A DNA stretch of 7,503 bases from SURF-24 sp964537965 (lineage in GTDB: Bacteria > Bacteroidota > Ignavibacteria > Ignavibacteriales > SURF-24), in NCBI GenBank assembly GCA_964537965.1, contig CAZIDB010000227.1:1-7503 (forward strand), read 5' to 3'. The translations under genes and the position numbers were made by a program. The notes under the pieces were generated by a model that saw nothing but the letters and a program-made list of their open reading frames with translations, did not search any database and was not told where the DNA came from. Below are positions 7,214 through 7,503 of the stretch, one piece after another (position 1 is the stretch's first letter; every line of letters begins with the position of its first letter).

Positions 7214-7303
7214 AAATTGAAATTAATGCTGGCGTAGCTCATCCGCCGTAGGCGGAGGTAGAGCAGTCCCGACTTGGTCGGGATAATCAGCAGGTCGAAT
7301 AAG
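7214..7303 (+). repeat. tRNA-Thr-derived degenerate repeat, unit 2 with leader
   Basis: A 14-bp leader (7214-7227) is identical to the one before the intact tRNA (7404-7417). The tRNA-derived part starts at 7228, 90 bp after unit 1. Matching blocks are 7228-7241, 7257-7266 and 7284-7298, all identical to the intact tRNA (39 of its first 50 bases). The palindromes lie at 7242-7256 and 7267-7283, replacing GTT of the D-loop and CTGACTTG of the anticodon arm. The unit ends in ATAAG directly at the assembly gap. Confidence 0.85.
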
Positions 7304-7403
7304 NNNNNNNNNNNNNNNNNNNNNNNNNNNNNNNNNNNNNNNNNNNNNNNNNNNNNNNNNNNNNNNNNNNNNNNNNNNNNNNNNNNNNNNNNNNNNNNNN
7401 NNN
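7304..7403. other. Assembly gap of 100 N
   Basis: Exactly 100 undetermined bases, a standard placeholder for a gap of unknown size. The gap begins right after the ATAAG end of repeat unit 2 and ends exactly at the 14-bp leader that starts the next unit, so the assembly broke inside the tandem array. More units may be hidden here. Confidence 0.95.
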
Positions 7404-7417
7404 AAATTGAAATTAAT

Positions 7418-7490
7418 GCTGGCGTAGCTCAGTTGGTAGAGCAGCTGACTTGTAATCAGCAGGTCGACGGTTCAAGTCCGCCCGCCAGCT
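7418..7490 (+). tRNA. tRNA-Thr (anticodon UGU)
   Basis: A 73-nt cloverleaf. The acceptor stem GCTGGCG pairs fully with CGCCAGC (7483-7489), with T7490 as discriminator base and no encoded CCA. The D-stem is GCTC/GAGC with AGTTGGTA between. The anticodon stem GCTGA/TCAGC holds loop CTTGTAA, with anticodon TGT at 7451-7453 (reads ACA). The variable loop is AGGTC and the T-loop TTCAAGT. The T-stem GACGG/CCGCC has one A-C mismatch at its second pair. A short T-run (7494-7498) follows. This appears to be the working parent of the degenerate copies to its left. Confidence 0.93.
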
Positions 7491-7503
7491 CACTTTTTAC
7501 ACT

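Noticed and set aside
7138..7303. CRISPR array
   Set aside because: The two units are nearly identical along their whole length, with no variable spacers, and they match tRNA-Thr. No cas gene is visible.

Overview
The window looks like a draft-assembly piece of a low-GC chromosome from the Bacteroidota/Ignavibacteria side of the tree. The pointers are a LytS-type histidine kinase with a LytTR response regulator, secreted proteins with lumazine-binding-like and redoxin domains, weak or absent Shine-Dalgarno sequences on several genes, and one sequence that fits the Bacteroidota promoter pattern TTTG-N19-TAnnTTTG. The phylum is an inference from gene style, not from a marker gene.

Left part (1-3645, minus strand): three closely spaced genes run right to left as one probable operon. 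First is an exported alpha/beta-hydrolase-fold protein that seems to lack its catalytic residues. Next is a membrane-anchored protein resembling GT-A/GT8-type glycosyltransferases. Last is a secreted protein with two lumazine-binding-like domains followed by a CxxC redoxin domain, cut off by the window edge. All three carry an N-terminal signal or anchor, so the operon appears to act outside the cytoplasm, but no shared pathway can be named.

Middle (3646-5894): a 223-bp intergenic region leads rightward into a two-gene sensor operon, a four-TM LytS-family histidine kinase overlapping a LytTR response regulator by 32 bp. An imperfect direct repeat with a 20-bp period lies ahead of the kinase and could be a LytTR operator. 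A 66-codon four-cysteine zinc-ribbon gene converges on this operon with a 6-bp gap. It is followed by about 300 bp in which no gene is visible.

Right part (6199-7503): a SpoU-family RNA 2'-O-methyltransferase lies on the minus strand with a good candidate promoter. To its right is the most unusual part of the window: two 5'-truncated copies of tRNA-Thr, repeating at 90 bp, in which segments of the D-loop and anticodon arm are replaced by perfect palindromes. A 100-N assembly gap follows, then what looks like the intact tRNA-Thr(UGU), preceded by the same 14-bp leader as the second degenerate copy. This looks like a tandem array of tRNA-derived, palindrome-invaded repeats whose full length is hidden in the gap.
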